A stretch of DNA of 64,000 nucleotides. Origin: CAZGRP01 sp964527995 (GTDB lineage: Bacteria; Zhuqueibacterota; Zhuqueibacteria; Oceanimicrobiales; CAZGRP01). The translations under genes and the position numbers were made by a program. The notes beneath the pieces are model-generated. The model saw nothing but the letters and a program-made list of their open reading frames with translations. It made no database searches and was not told where the DNA came from. This document shows, one piece after another, positions 16,365-24,237 of this stretch (the stretch's first letter is position 1; each line of letters begins with the position of its first letter). Location: the NCBI GenBank assembly GCA_964527995.1, contig CAZGRP010000014.1, positions 11,415-75,414 of the forward strand. The letters are read 5' to 3'.

Positions 16365-19163
16365 ATGTCGAAACTACATCAGTTGGCAGATCTCGGCCAG
16401 TCCATCTGGCTCGACTACATTCGCCGCGCCTTCCTGACCTCAGGAGAGCTGCAAGAGCTGGTTCAGCAAGGTATCCGCGGCGTAACCTCCAACCCGTCCA
16501 TCTTTGAAAAGGCGATCGCCGGCAGCGCCGATTACGATGTCGATTTGCGCCGTCTTGTGGAATCGCACAGACCGGTTGACGAAATCTACGAGTCCCTGGC
16601 CATTGAGGACATCCAGCGGGCCGCCGACCTCCTGCGCCCGGTCTACGATTCCACCGCCGGGGCCGATGGCTATGTCAGCCTCGAGGTCAGCCCAACGCTG
16701 GCGCATGACACCCAGGGCACGGTGGCCGAAGCCCGGCGTCTTTTCGCCACACTCGATCGCCCCAACGTGATGATCAAGATCCCAGCCACCGCAGCGGGAG
16801 TTCCAGCCATCGAGACCGCCATCGGTGAGGGAATCAACGTCAACGTCACGCTGATCTTCTCGCTGGCCCACTATGAAGCCGTGGCCGGCGCCTACCTGCG
16901 CGGGTTGCAGAAACTGGCTGAGTCCGGGGGAAATCTGGGGAAGGTGGCCTCGGTCGCCTCTTTCTTTGTCAGTCGTGTCGACACAGCGGTGGACAGGCAG
17001 TTGGACGTCATCGGCACGCCGGAGGCACAGGCCTTGAAAGGCAAAATCGCTGTAGCCAACGCCAGGCTTGCCTATGCCCGGTTTCGCCGGCTCTTCAGCG
17101 GCGACAAGTGGGACGATCTCGCCACCCGCGGTGCCCGAGTGCAGCGGCCGCTGTGGGCCAGCACCGCTACCAAGAATCCTCTCTACTCGGATACCCTGTA
17201 TGTCGACAGCCTGATCGCTCCCGATACCGTCAACACGGTGCCCCCGGCAACTCTGAACGCTTTCCTCGATCACGGCACAGTGGCAGTGACGATGGCAGCG
17301 GATGCCGCCGAAGCCGCCGAACAGATCAACCAGCTCAAGCAACTCGGCGTTGACCTGGACGCCATCACCGACAAGTTGCAGGAAGACGGGGTGGCCTCCT
17401 TTGCCAAGTCGTTCGAGGTCTTGATGTCGAGCATCGCGGCCAAACGCGATCGTCTGCTGGCGGGCAAGAAGAGTTTCGCGGCCGGCCTGGGCAAATACCA
17501 GGAGGCCGTCGATGCCGCGCTGGCGGAGTTGCGAGACCATCACATTGTTGCCCGCATCTGGGCCCATGATTTCACGGTGTGGAAATCCGACCCGACGGAG
17601 ATCAGCAACCGGCTCGGATGGCTGCACAGCCCGGATGTGATGCTGGAGGCGATTCCGTCGATCCAGGCTTTCGTCGATGGAGTCAGAAAAGACGGCTACA
17701 CGCACGTCTTGCTGCTCGGCATGGGCGGGTCGAGTCTGGCTCCCGAGATGTTCCGCAAGACGTTCGGCGTGGCTTCGGGCCATCTCGACTTGAGCGTCCT
17801 CGACAGCACCGATCCCGGAGCCGTGCTGGCAGTGGCGCGCCGGCTGGATCCATCGAAGACACTCTTCATCGTGTCGACCAAGTCGGGCGGCACCGTCGAA
17901 ACATTGTCCTTCTTCAAGTATTTTTACAACCAGACCCTGGACGCCGTCGGCGCCCGAAATGCGGGGGCTCATTTCGCCGCCATCACCGATCCCGGCAGCA
18001 AGCTGGAAGAGATCGCCGGCAAGCACAGCTTCCGCGCCATCTTTCTGAACGATCCCAACATCGGCGGGCGTTATTCAGCCCTCTCCTACTTCGGTCTGGT
18101 CCCGGCGGCGCTGGTGGGCGTCGATCTGGAGACCTTGCTCCAACGAGCTGCAACCATGGCGTGCAATTGCGAGTCGGCCAACTGCCCGGTTGCCGGCGAC
18201 AACACAGGCGCCCGGCTCGGTGCCGTCATGGGCGAGCTTGCGGCTCAGGGCCGGGACAAGGTGACCCTGGTCACCTCGCCCGCGATTGCGCCGTTCGGCG
18301 CCTGGGTGGAGCAGTTGATCGCCGAGAGTACGGGAAAGGACGGCACCGGCATCCTGCCTGTCGATGGTGAGACGCTCGGGCCGCCCGACAGCTACGCAGC
18401 CGACCGGCTCTTCGTCTACCTGCGACTGGAGGAGGACGACACCCACGACGCCGCGGTTCAGGCGCTCGCCGAGGCCGGGCACCCGGTGGTGTGGCTGCAC
18501 CTGCACGATCTCTTCGATCTCGGCGGAGAGTTCTTCCGCTGGGAGATAGCCACCGTGATCGCTGGTCGCCGCCTGGGGATCAATCCCTTCGATCAGCCCA
18601 ACGTCGAGGCAGCCAAGGTGCAGGCGCGCAAGATGGTGGCGGCCTACCAGGAGACCGGCTCGCTGCCCGAACCGGAGCCGTCTCTGATAGCCGACGGCAT
18701 GGCGGTCTACACGGATACAGAGGCAGAGACACTGGAGAGCGCTATCAAAGCCTTCTTGGGGCAGGCACAGCCGGGCGCGTATGTCGCTCTCCAGGCTTAT
18801 GTCCCCCCGAACGAGCCGACCAGCGCCGCCCTGCAGACGCTGCGCCTGAGACTCCGCGATCGCCTCAAACTGGCCACCACGGTCGGCTACGGCCCGCGCT
18901 TTCTGCACTCCACCGGCCAGCTTCACAAGGGAGATGCCGGCAAAGGGCTCTTCATTCAGCTGACCTCCGATCCGCCCGAGGATGTGCCGATCCCTGACCA
19001 GCCTGGCTCGCTGGAGTCGTCGATCACGTTCGGCGTCCTCATCAAAGCGCAGGCTCTGGGCGACCGTCAGGCGCTGCTCGACAACGGCCGCAAGGTCATC
19101 CGGCTGCATATGGCCGGCGAGGTCGTCTCCAGCCTGGCGCGGCTGACAGAAGCGATCCGATGA
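16365..19163 (+). CDS. tal-pgi: Bifunctional transaldolase / glucose-6-phosphate isomerase
   Basis: A 932-residue fusion. Residues 1 to about 365 are transaldolase: GVTSNPSIFEKAI, the Schiff-base lysine K138 in NVMIKIPAT, and VSRVDT. From about 380 the protein is phosphoglucose isomerase: LLLGMGGSSLAPE, STKSGGTVETLSFF, GGRYSALSYFG and a C-terminal TGQLHKGDAG. The fusion is known in several phyla and couples the non-oxidative pentose phosphate branch to fructose-6-phosphate/glucose-6-phosphate interconversion. The start has AGGAGA about 10 bp upstream. It lies between the GH15 gene and the HAD-gnd-zwf-glk set, matching a single pathway role. Confidence 0.95.
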   Translation: MSKLHQLADLGQSIWLDYIRRAFLTSGELQELVQQGIRGVTSNPSIFEKAIAGSADYDVDLRRLVESHRPVDEIYESLAIEDIQRAADLLRPVYDSTAGADGYVSLEVSPTLAHDTQGTVAEARRLFATLDRPNVMIKIPATAAGVPAIETAIGEGINVNVTLIFSLAHYEAVAGAYLRGLQKLAESGGNLGKVASVASFFVSRVDTAVDRQLDVIGTPEAQALKGKIAVANARLAYARFRRLFSGDKWDDLATRGARVQRPLWASTATKNPLYSDTLYVDSLIAPDTVNTVPPATLNAFLDHGTVAVTMAADAAEAAEQINQLKQLGVDLDAITDKLQEDGVASFAKSFEVLMSSIAAKRDRLLAGKKSFAAGLGKYQEAVDAALAELRDHHIVARIWAHDFTVWKSDPTEISNRLGWLHSPDVMLEAIPSIQAFVDGVRKDGYTHVLLLGMGGSSLAPEMFRKTFGVASGHLDLSVLDSTDPGAVLAVARRLDPSKTLFIVSTKSGGTVETLSFFKYFYNQTLDAVGARNAGAHFAAITDPGSKLEEIAGKHSFRAIFLNDPNIGGRYSALSYFGLVPAALVGVDLETLLQRAATMACNCESANCPVAGDNTGARLGAVMGELAAQGRDKVTLVTSPAIAPFGAWVEQLIAESTGKDGTGILPVDGETLGPPDSYAADRLFVYLRLEEDDTHDAAVQALAEAGHPVVWLHLHDLFDLGGEFFRWEIATVIAGRRLGINPFDQPNVEAAKVQARKMVAAYQETGSLPEPEPSLIADGMAVYTDTEAETLESAIKAFLGQAQPGAYVALQAYVPPNEPTSAALQTLRLRLRDRLKLATTVGYGPRFLHSTGQLHKGDAGKGLFIQLTSDPPEDVPIPDQPGSLESSITFGVLIKAQALGDRQALLDNGRKVIRLHMAGEVVSSLARLTEAIR

Positions 19164-19173
19164 GCCCTCCATT

Positions 19174-19230
19174 CCCTGTCGTATTCGCGGGCGGCTGCCG
19201 AGCTATGCCCTACGGACCTGCGGGAGGCCG
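19174..19230 (+). repeat. 57-bp near-copy of part of the HAD gene (upstream copy)
   Basis: Matches 19656-19712 at 54 of 57 positions. Read in the HAD frame it encodes LSYSRAAAELCPTDLREA against LSYARAAAELCPTDLQEA in the gene. It looks like a remnant of a duplicated HAD gene segment. Confidence 0.85.
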
Positions 19231-19236
19231 CCACCT

Positions 19237-19261
19237 CGTCCATGGATTGCATCCATGGACG
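19237..19261 (+). repeat. Perfect inverted repeat, 11-bp stem and TGC loop
   Basis: CGTCCATGGAT and ATCCATGGACG flank a three-base loop. No T-run follows, so it is not a typical intrinsic terminator. Confidence 0.85.
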
Positions 19262-19352
19262 CTGCTTGGACGGGGTGGAACTCCGTTCCCCCGAACCCCT
19301 GCCCTGCACGCCTCGTCGGTGATGCGACCCCGCGATGCCTGGCCGGTGGCCA

Positions 19353-19372
19353 CGGCACCGAAGGCGGTGCCG
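19353..19372 (+). repeat. Perfect inverted repeat, 8-bp stem and AAGG loop
   Basis: CGGCACCG and CGGTGCCG around AAGG. A further small repeat, TGGCC-GGT-GGCCA, sits immediately before it at 19340-19352. Confidence 0.75.
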
Positions 19373-19474
19373 GAGCCGCGGCGTTTGATTCGAGCCAGAG
19401 GTCCCTCGTCCAACTCCGCCGGACTTCGGCACGACAGGCTGGTGGTGGAGTGGCTCTGTGGTTGACCTCGACCA

Positions 19475-19503
19475 CTCGGTCAGGGACCGAGTCCCTGACC
19501 GAG
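19475..19503 (+). repeat. Perfect inverted repeat, 13-bp stem and CGA loop
   Basis: CTCGGTCAGGGAC and GTCCCTGACCGAG flank CGA. It is the longest perfect hairpin seen in the window and lacks a T-run. Confidence 0.88.
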
Positions 19504-19513
19504 GTGACTGTAG

Positions 19514-19533
19514 ATTCCCGCTTGCGCGGGAAT
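19514..19533 (+). repeat. dRS3-like short palindromic repeat
   Basis: ATTCCC-N8-GGGAAT with the centre GCTTGCGC, the consensus form of the Neisseria dRS3 repeat and of similar repeats scattered in many other genomes. Such repeats can be targets for insertion or recombination. Confidence 0.75.
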
Positions 19534-19594
19534 GACAGAAAGAGTAAGCCTTTGGGACAGCCCCAGTCAGAAGTCTATCGGCGGAAGGATGGCA

Positions 19595-20353
19595 ATGCTC
19601 CAAGCAATGATTTTCGACCTGGACGGCACGCTGGTGCAGACCGAGCGCCTCAAGGCCCTGTCGTATGCGCGGGCGGCTGCCGAGCTATGCCCTACCGACC
19701 TGCAGGAGGCCGATGTCGTCGAGAGCTTCAAAGACGTCGTCGGCTTGTCGCGCCGGGAAGTGGCCATGGCCCTCTTGGAACGCTTCGGGCTGGAACAGGC
19801 AGCACGGGCACGCATGACCGAACTCGGCGTGCAAACACCGTGGCAGGCCTTCTTACAGATCCGCCTGCGCATCTACCAGGACCTGATCGCTGACCCCGAG
19901 GTGTTGCGCCGCAATCAGTGGCCGCACAACGTCGAACTTCTACATCAAGCCCGCCGTGTCGGCTGCAAGACCGCTCTGGCCACGATGTCGCACCGCGACC
20001 AGGTGCAGCGCGTCCTTGAGATTCTCGATCTCACCGACGCTTTCGAGCTCGTCGTCAGCCGTGACGATGTGGAACAGGGCAAGCCCAATCCGGAAATCTA
20101 TCTTCTCGTGTCGTGCGAGCTCGATGTCAGCCCCAGCCGGTGTCTGGTCATCGAAGACTCGCCGGCAGGCGTGAAGGCAGCCCTGGCCGCGGGCATGAGG
20201 GTGATTGCGGTGACGACGCCGTTCACAGAAGCACAGTTCAAGCGCACCGACCTGCTGGATCGGCGCTGGGTGGTGGACGATCCGCACACCCTTGCTGCCG
20301 TGGTTCAGGAGGCGATTGCAACGATGAAGAATGCAAATCATGGAGGAGTATGA
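19595..20353 (+). CDS. HAD superfamily hydrolase, beta-phosphoglucomutase-like
   Basis: A 252-residue HAD protein. Motif I is FDLDGTLVQ with nucleophile D8 and acid/base D10; motif II lies near ALATMSHRD; motif III Lys is in QGKPNPEIYL; motif IV is CLVIEDSPAGVKAA. A helical cap domain occupies about residues 15-90. The family includes beta-phosphoglucomutase and sugar-phosphate phosphatases. Position between tal-pgi and gnd suggests a sugar phosphate, perhaps glucose-1-phosphate from trehalose or maltose phosphorolysis, but this is inference. ATG at 19595 is chosen because GGAAGG at 19583-19588 gives 6-bp spacing; the ATG at 19589 would be too close. A 57-bp segment of this gene (19656-19712) is repeated upstream. 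Confidence 0.87.
   Translation: MLQAMIFDLDGTLVQTERLKALSYARAAAELCPTDLQEADVVESFKDVVGLSRREVAMALLERFGLEQAARARMTELGVQTPWQAFLQIRLRIYQDLIADPEVLRRNQWPHNVELLHQARRVGCKTALATMSHRDQVQRVLEILDLTDAFELVVSRDDVEQGKPNPEIYLLVSCELDVSPSRCLVIEDSPAGVKAALAAGMRVIAVTTPFTEAQFKRTDLLDRRWVVDDPHTLAAVVQEAIATMKNANHGGV
19656..19712 (+). repeat. 57-bp repeat, intragenic copy inside the HAD gene
   Basis: Partner of 19174-19230, offset by 482 bp. The differences are one silent and two amino-acid changes in the HAD frame. Confidence 0.85.
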
Positions 20354-21258
20354 TGCAACTTGGCATGGTTGGTTTAGGAAAAATGGGGGCCAACATGACG
20401 ACGCGCCTGCTGCAAGGCGGGCATAGCATGGTGGTGTACGACCGCAACCCCGAGGCGGTGCGGGCGGCGACTGCTGAAGGGGCTCAGGCTGCGGATTCGT
20501 TGCAGGACCTGGCCCAAACACTCATCGCCCCGCGAGCCGTGTGGATCATGGTGCCGGCCGGAAACCCGACCGAACAGGTGATCGAGGAGCTTGCCGGCCT
20601 CCTCAGCCCCGGCGACGTCATCATCGATGGCGGCAATAGCAACTACAAAGACTCAGTCCGCCGGGCCGCCAGACTCCGGGAACGCGACCTGCATTTCGTC
20701 GATGTCGGCACGAGCGGTGGTATCTGGGGTCTGAAAGAAGGCTACAGCATGATGGTGGGTGGGGAAAAAGAGGTGGTGGACCGACTGCGGCCGATTTTCG
20801 AAACGCTGGCTCCGGCTGCGGACAGAGGCTGGGGCCATGTCGGACCGAACGGTGCCGGCCACTTCGTGAAGATGGTGCACAACGGTATCGAGTACGGCCT
20901 GATGCAGGCCTATGCCGAAGGCTTTGAGATTATGAAAGCCAAAGAAGCGTTCAAGCTCGACCTCTACCAGATCGCCGAGCTGTGGCGCTACGGCAGCGTC
21001 GTGCGTTCCTGGCTTCTCGATCTGACCGCAGCGGCATTGAAAGAGGATGCCGAGCTGTCGGGCATCAAGGGGTGGGTTGCCGACAGCGGCGAGGGGCGGT
21101 GGACCGTAGCCGAGGCCATCGACCTCGACATCCCTGCCCCGGTGATCACTTCCTCGCTGATGATGCGCTTTGTCAGCCGCCAGGAGGAAAGCTATGCTGC
21201 CAAGCTGCTGGCAGCCATGCGGAATCAGTTTGGTGGCCATGAGGTCAAGGGGGCATAG
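20353..21258 (+). CDS. gnd: 6-phosphogluconate dehydrogenase (decarboxylating), short GndA/YqeC-type
   Basis: Converts 6-phosphogluconate to ribulose-5-phosphate and CO2 with NAD(P)+. The 301 residues match the short form, which lacks the extended C-terminal domain of the 470-residue enzyme. Visible are the Rossmann motif GLGKMGANM, DGGNSNYKDS, GTSGGIWGLKEGY and the catalytic lysine K173 in HFVKMVHNGIEYG. Short enzymes of this class are often NAD-dependent. Two adjacent ATG codons exist at 20350 and 20353; the second has better spacing from GGAGG at 20342-20346 and overlaps the HAD stop as TGATG. The zwf gene follows after 31 bp. Confidence 0.93.
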   Translation: MQLGMVGLGKMGANMTTRLLQGGHSMVVYDRNPEAVRAATAEGAQAADSLQDLAQTLIAPRAVWIMVPAGNPTEQVIEELAGLLSPGDVIIDGGNSNYKDSVRRAARLRERDLHFVDVGTSGGIWGLKEGYSMMVGGEKEVVDRLRPIFETLAPAADRGWGHVGPNGAGHFVKMVHNGIEYGLMQAYAEGFEIMKAKEAFKLDLYQIAELWRYGSVVRSWLLDLTAAALKEDAELSGIKGWVADSGEGRWTVAEAIDLDIPAPVITSSLMMRFVSRQEESYAAKLLAAMRNQFGGHEVKGA

Positions 21259-21289
21259 GACGGAGTACGTGTTGCGTACGGAGACAGCC

Positions 21290-22768
21290 ATGATGCAGAA
21301 TCCAGAAAATGACTTTTCCACCACCATCGTCATCTTCGGAGCCTCCGGTGATCTCACCCAGCGGAAGCTCATCCCGGCGCTTTTTCATCTCTTTCGCAAA
21401 GAGAAACTGCCGGCGAAAACGCGCATCGTCGGTTTCGCTCGCCGGCCCTACAGCCACGACGAGTTCCGCGACCGCATGCTGGCGGGCTTGAGAGAATTTG
21501 CAGCCAATGCTCTCGACGACGAGGGTTGGCGCAGGTTCGCCCCGCTGCTGTGGTATCATCGCGGCGACATGAACGTACCCGAAGACTATGCCAGTCTGGG
21601 CCGGTTCCTGAGTGAACTGGAAGCCGAGCCCAGCAACCGATTGTACTATCTGGCGACGGCGCCGTCGTACTACCCGAAGGTCATCGAGCAGCTCGGCGCC
21701 GCCGGACTCGCCCGCGAGGAAGGCGGCTGGCGCCGGATCGTCGTCGAGAAGCCGTTTGGCCGCGATCTGGCCTCGGCCCGGGAACTCAATCGCATCCTGC
21801 ACTCGGTGTTCGAGGAGCGGCAGATCTTCCGCATCGACCACTATCTCGGCAAAGAGACAGCCCAGAACATCCTCTTCTTCCGCTTCGGGAATACGGTCTT
21901 TGAGCCGGTGTGGAACCGCAACCACGTGGACCACGTGCAGATCACGGTTGCCGAGACCGTGGATGTCGGCCATCGTGGCGGCTACTATGACACCGCCGGT
22001 GTTCTTCGCGACATGTTCCAGAATCACCTGTTGCAGTTGATGTCGCTGGTAGCCATGGAACCTCCGGCCTCCTTCGACGCCGATGCGGTACGCAACGAGA
22101 AGGTCAAGCTCTTGTCTGCCATTCGTCCGGTCGCCGCCGAACATGTGGCCGAACACACTGTGCGAGCGCAGTACCGTGGCTACCGCCAGGCCCCTGGTGT
22201 CGCACCCGACTCGCAGACGCCGACCTACGGAGCGGTCCGTCTCTACATCGACAACTGGCGCTGGCAAGGGGTGCCCTTCTATCTGCGCTCCGGAAAAGCG
22301 CTGGCTGCCAAGACTTCGGAAATCATCATCCAGTTTCAGTGCCCGCCGCACGTTATGTTCCCGCTACCCCCGGGCAAGCAGATCAAGCCGAACATGCTCG
22401 GGCTGTGTATCCAGCCGGACGAGGGAATGCACCTGCGCTTTGAGGTCAAAGTACCGGATACCCCGGCCGACACACGATCGGTGAACATGGAGTTTCACTA
22501 TGCCGATGCTTTCGGCTCTCAGGCGATTCCCGATGCCTACGAGCGCCTCATCCTCGACGCCCTGCAGGGCGATGCGTCGCTGTTCACCCGCGCCGACGGC
22601 ATCGAACTGGCTTGGACGATCATCGACCCGATCGCGCAGGGATGGGAAAGCTCCTCGGCACCGCCTCTGGCGACCTACGAGTCTGGCAGCTGGGGGCCGG
22701 CCGAAGCGGATGAGTTCATGGCGCGCGACGGCCGTGCCTGGCTGCGCGGGTGTGGCGGCCACGGGTGA
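21290..22768 (+). CDS. zwf: Glucose-6-phosphate 1-dehydrogenase
   Basis: First enzyme of the oxidative pentose phosphate pathway, oxidising glucose-6-phosphate to 6-phosphogluconolactone with NADP+ or NAD+. The 492-residue protein has the nucleotide loop GASGDLTQRK (17-26), EKPFGRD, the active-site signature RIDHYLGKE (R181 onward, with H184 and K188) and the GGYYDTAGVLRDMFQNH block. ATG at 21290 has GGAG at 21280-21283; the longer frame upstream would overlap gnd. No phosphogluconolactonase gene was recognised in the window, so that step is encoded elsewhere or is spontaneous. Confidence 0.97.
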   Translation: MMQNPENDFSTTIVIFGASGDLTQRKLIPALFHLFRKEKLPAKTRIVGFARRPYSHDEFRDRMLAGLREFAANALDDEGWRRFAPLLWYHRGDMNVPEDYASLGRFLSELEAEPSNRLYYLATAPSYYPKVIEQLGAAGLAREEGGWRRIVVEKPFGRDLASARELNRILHSVFEERQIFRIDHYLGKETAQNILFFRFGNTVFEPVWNRNHVDHVQITVAETVDVGHRGGYYDTAGVLRDMFQNHLLQLMSLVAMEPPASFDADAVRNEKVKLLSAIRPVAAEHVAEHTVRAQYRGYRQAPGVAPDSQTPTYGAVRLYIDNWRWQGVPFYLRSGKALAAKTSEIIIQFQCPPHVMFPLPPGKQIKPNMLGLCIQPDEGMHLRFEVKVPDTPADTRSVNMEFHYADAFGSQAIPDAYERLILDALQGDASLFTRADGIELAWTIIDPIAQGWESSSAPPLATYESGSWGPAEADEFMARDGRAWLRGCGGHG

Positions 22769-22771
22769 TGA

Positions 22772-22811
22772 TGCAATGCAAAATGAAAAATGCAAAGTGC
22801 AAAGTGCAAAA
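22772..22811 (+). repeat. A-rich short tandem repeat (TGCAAAR)n
   Basis: Three units TGCAAAG, TGCAAAG and TGCAAAA at 22791-22811, preceded by irregular TGCAAAATGAAAAA units. Located between zwf and glk. It is strikingly A-rich against the GC-rich surroundings. Confidence 0.7.
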
Positions 22812-22853
22812 CGGAGCAGGTGGGGGTGACCTGCGACAGGTGGGAAGGCTGGA

Positions 22854-23852
22854 ATGAGGGACAAGCTTCTTCTGGCCGGCGACGTCGGCGGCACCAAAAC
22901 CATCCTGGCGGTCTTCTCCGCTGACCGAGGGTTGAGGCAACCTGTGGCGGAAGCCACCTACCCCAGCGGCCAGTTTGCCAGCCTGGAAGACCTGGTGCGC
23001 CGGTTCCTGTCCGAAACGAACTTGACGATCGGCCGGGCCAGCTTCGGCGTGGCCGGACCGGTGGTGCAGGGACAAGCTACGATCACCAATCTCCCGTGGG
23101 TCATCGGCAGGGAGCAGCTTGGGCAGGATCTGGGTATCTCATCGGTTTTGTTGGTCAACGATCTCGTCGCCATCGCTTCGGCAGTGCCGGTTCTGGAACC
23201 GGATGATCTCTTCGTGCTGCAGCCGGGGACCGCCGCACCGGCAGGCGCCATCGCCGTGATCGCGCCGGGAACCGGACTCGGCGAAGCCTTCCTGACATGG
23301 GATGGTCGGCGGTACCGGGCGCAAGCCTCCGAAGGCGGGCATGCCGATTTCGCCCCCACCAACAGACTACAGGTGGAACTCCTCCTCTATTTGCAACAAC
23401 GCTACGCCCACGTCAGCTTCGAACGTGTCTGCTCGGGCAAGGGCCTGCCGAACCTGTACAATTTTCTGAGAGACAGCGGCGCCGCGGCCGAGCCTGCATG
23501 GCTTGCCGAGGAGCTGGCCTCGGCGGACGACCCGACACCCGTCATCCTCTCCGCCGCTGTCGAGTCGGAGCCGCCCTGCAAGCTCTGCGCCCGTACGCTC
23601 GAACTCTTTGTCTCCATCCTCGCTGCCGAGGCAGGCAATCTGGCACTCAAAGTGCTGTCTACCGGCGGCGTCTACCTTGGCGGCGGCATCCCACCACGCA
23701 TCCTTCCTGCCCTTCAAAGCGATGTCTTCCAGAGAGCCTTCCTCAACAAGGGGCGATTCTCCGAACTGCTTTCGCGGCTGCCGGTCTATGTCATCGTCAA
23801 CCCCAAGGCAGCGCTGCTGGGGGCGGCCCAGATCGGTTTGAGCGGGACGTGA
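22854..23852 (+). CDS. glk: Glucokinase
   Basis: Phosphorylates glucose at C6 with ATP. A 332-residue ASKHA-fold protein of the bacterial Glk type rather than ROK: phosphate-1 motif GDVGGTKT (D10), FGVAGPV, the catalytic base D103 in LVNDLVAIA, APGTGLGEAF and SEGGHADFAP. The C-terminal STGGVYLGGGIPPRI is the adenosine-binding block. It is the last gene of the sugar cassette and provides the glucose-6-phosphate used by zwf. The glucose could come from the GH15 enzyme upstream. A promoter inside the 85-bp gap before it is not evident. Confidence 0.95.
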   Translation: MRDKLLLAGDVGGTKTILAVFSADRGLRQPVAEATYPSGQFASLEDLVRRFLSETNLTIGRASFGVAGPVVQGQATITNLPWVIGREQLGQDLGISSVLLVNDLVAIASAVPVLEPDDLFVLQPGTAAPAGAIAVIAPGTGLGEAFLTWDGRRYRAQASEGGHADFAPTNRLQVELLLYLQQRYAHVSFERVCSGKGLPNLYNFLRDSGAAAEPAWLAEELASADDPTPVILSAAVESEPPCKLCARTLELFVSILAAEAGNLALKVLSTGGVYLGGGIPPRILPALQSDVFQRAFLNKGRFSELLSRLPVYVIVNPKAALLGAAQIGLSGT

Positions 23853-24237
23853 CCGCATCAGCAGCACACGGATCGGCTTTTGACGATCGTCGCAAGGGCT
23901 CGATAAAAACGGCCTCCTCGCGCAAGGCGAAGGATTCCAGCGCACCCCACTTGACATTGCGGCTTCTTCCTCTTACATTCTTTCTGCCTGATGGGTAGGC
24001 TGGACCGGCAGGACTACTCACCCGAACCGGGGACAGGCACCGGAAAGAACGCGACGGCCACAACACCTGCGAAATTGACTCGGACGAGGAACACACCCGA
24101 GGAGCCGGCTACTGGTCTCGTTCGCAGTGAATGGCCGCCTTGCTCTTTTCGCGAGCGGCCGCGCCAGCACCGTGTTGAAACACTCCAGCCGCTGCCGTCC
24201 TCCCTATCAGATTTCCACGCCGCTTAGGGGACCTATC
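23853..24237. other. Intergenic region of 385 bp with a strong promoter candidate
   Basis: Separates the sugar cassette from the sigma-54 activator gene. Contains the promoter at 23951-23979. No coding frame in it is convincing, and no T-rich terminator was seen after glk. Confidence 0.55.
23951..23979 (+). promoter_or_regulatory. Sigma-70-type promoter upstream of the PAS/sigma-54 activator gene
   Basis: A perfect -35 TTGACA (23951-23956), 17-bp spacer and -10 TACATT (23974-23979). It would give a leader of about 250 bases before the ATG at 24238. Confidence 0.5.

Larger units (their letters stand above)
19164..19594. other. Hairpin-rich non-coding region of 431 bp
   Basis: Lies between tal-pgi and the HAD gene. 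It holds a 57-bp partial copy of the HAD gene (19174-19230) and several perfect inverted repeats with three- or four-base loops: 19237-19261, 19340-19352, 19353-19372, 19475-19503 and 19514-19533. Open frames through it are unlike any protein I recognise. No promoter was obvious. Confidence 0.6.
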
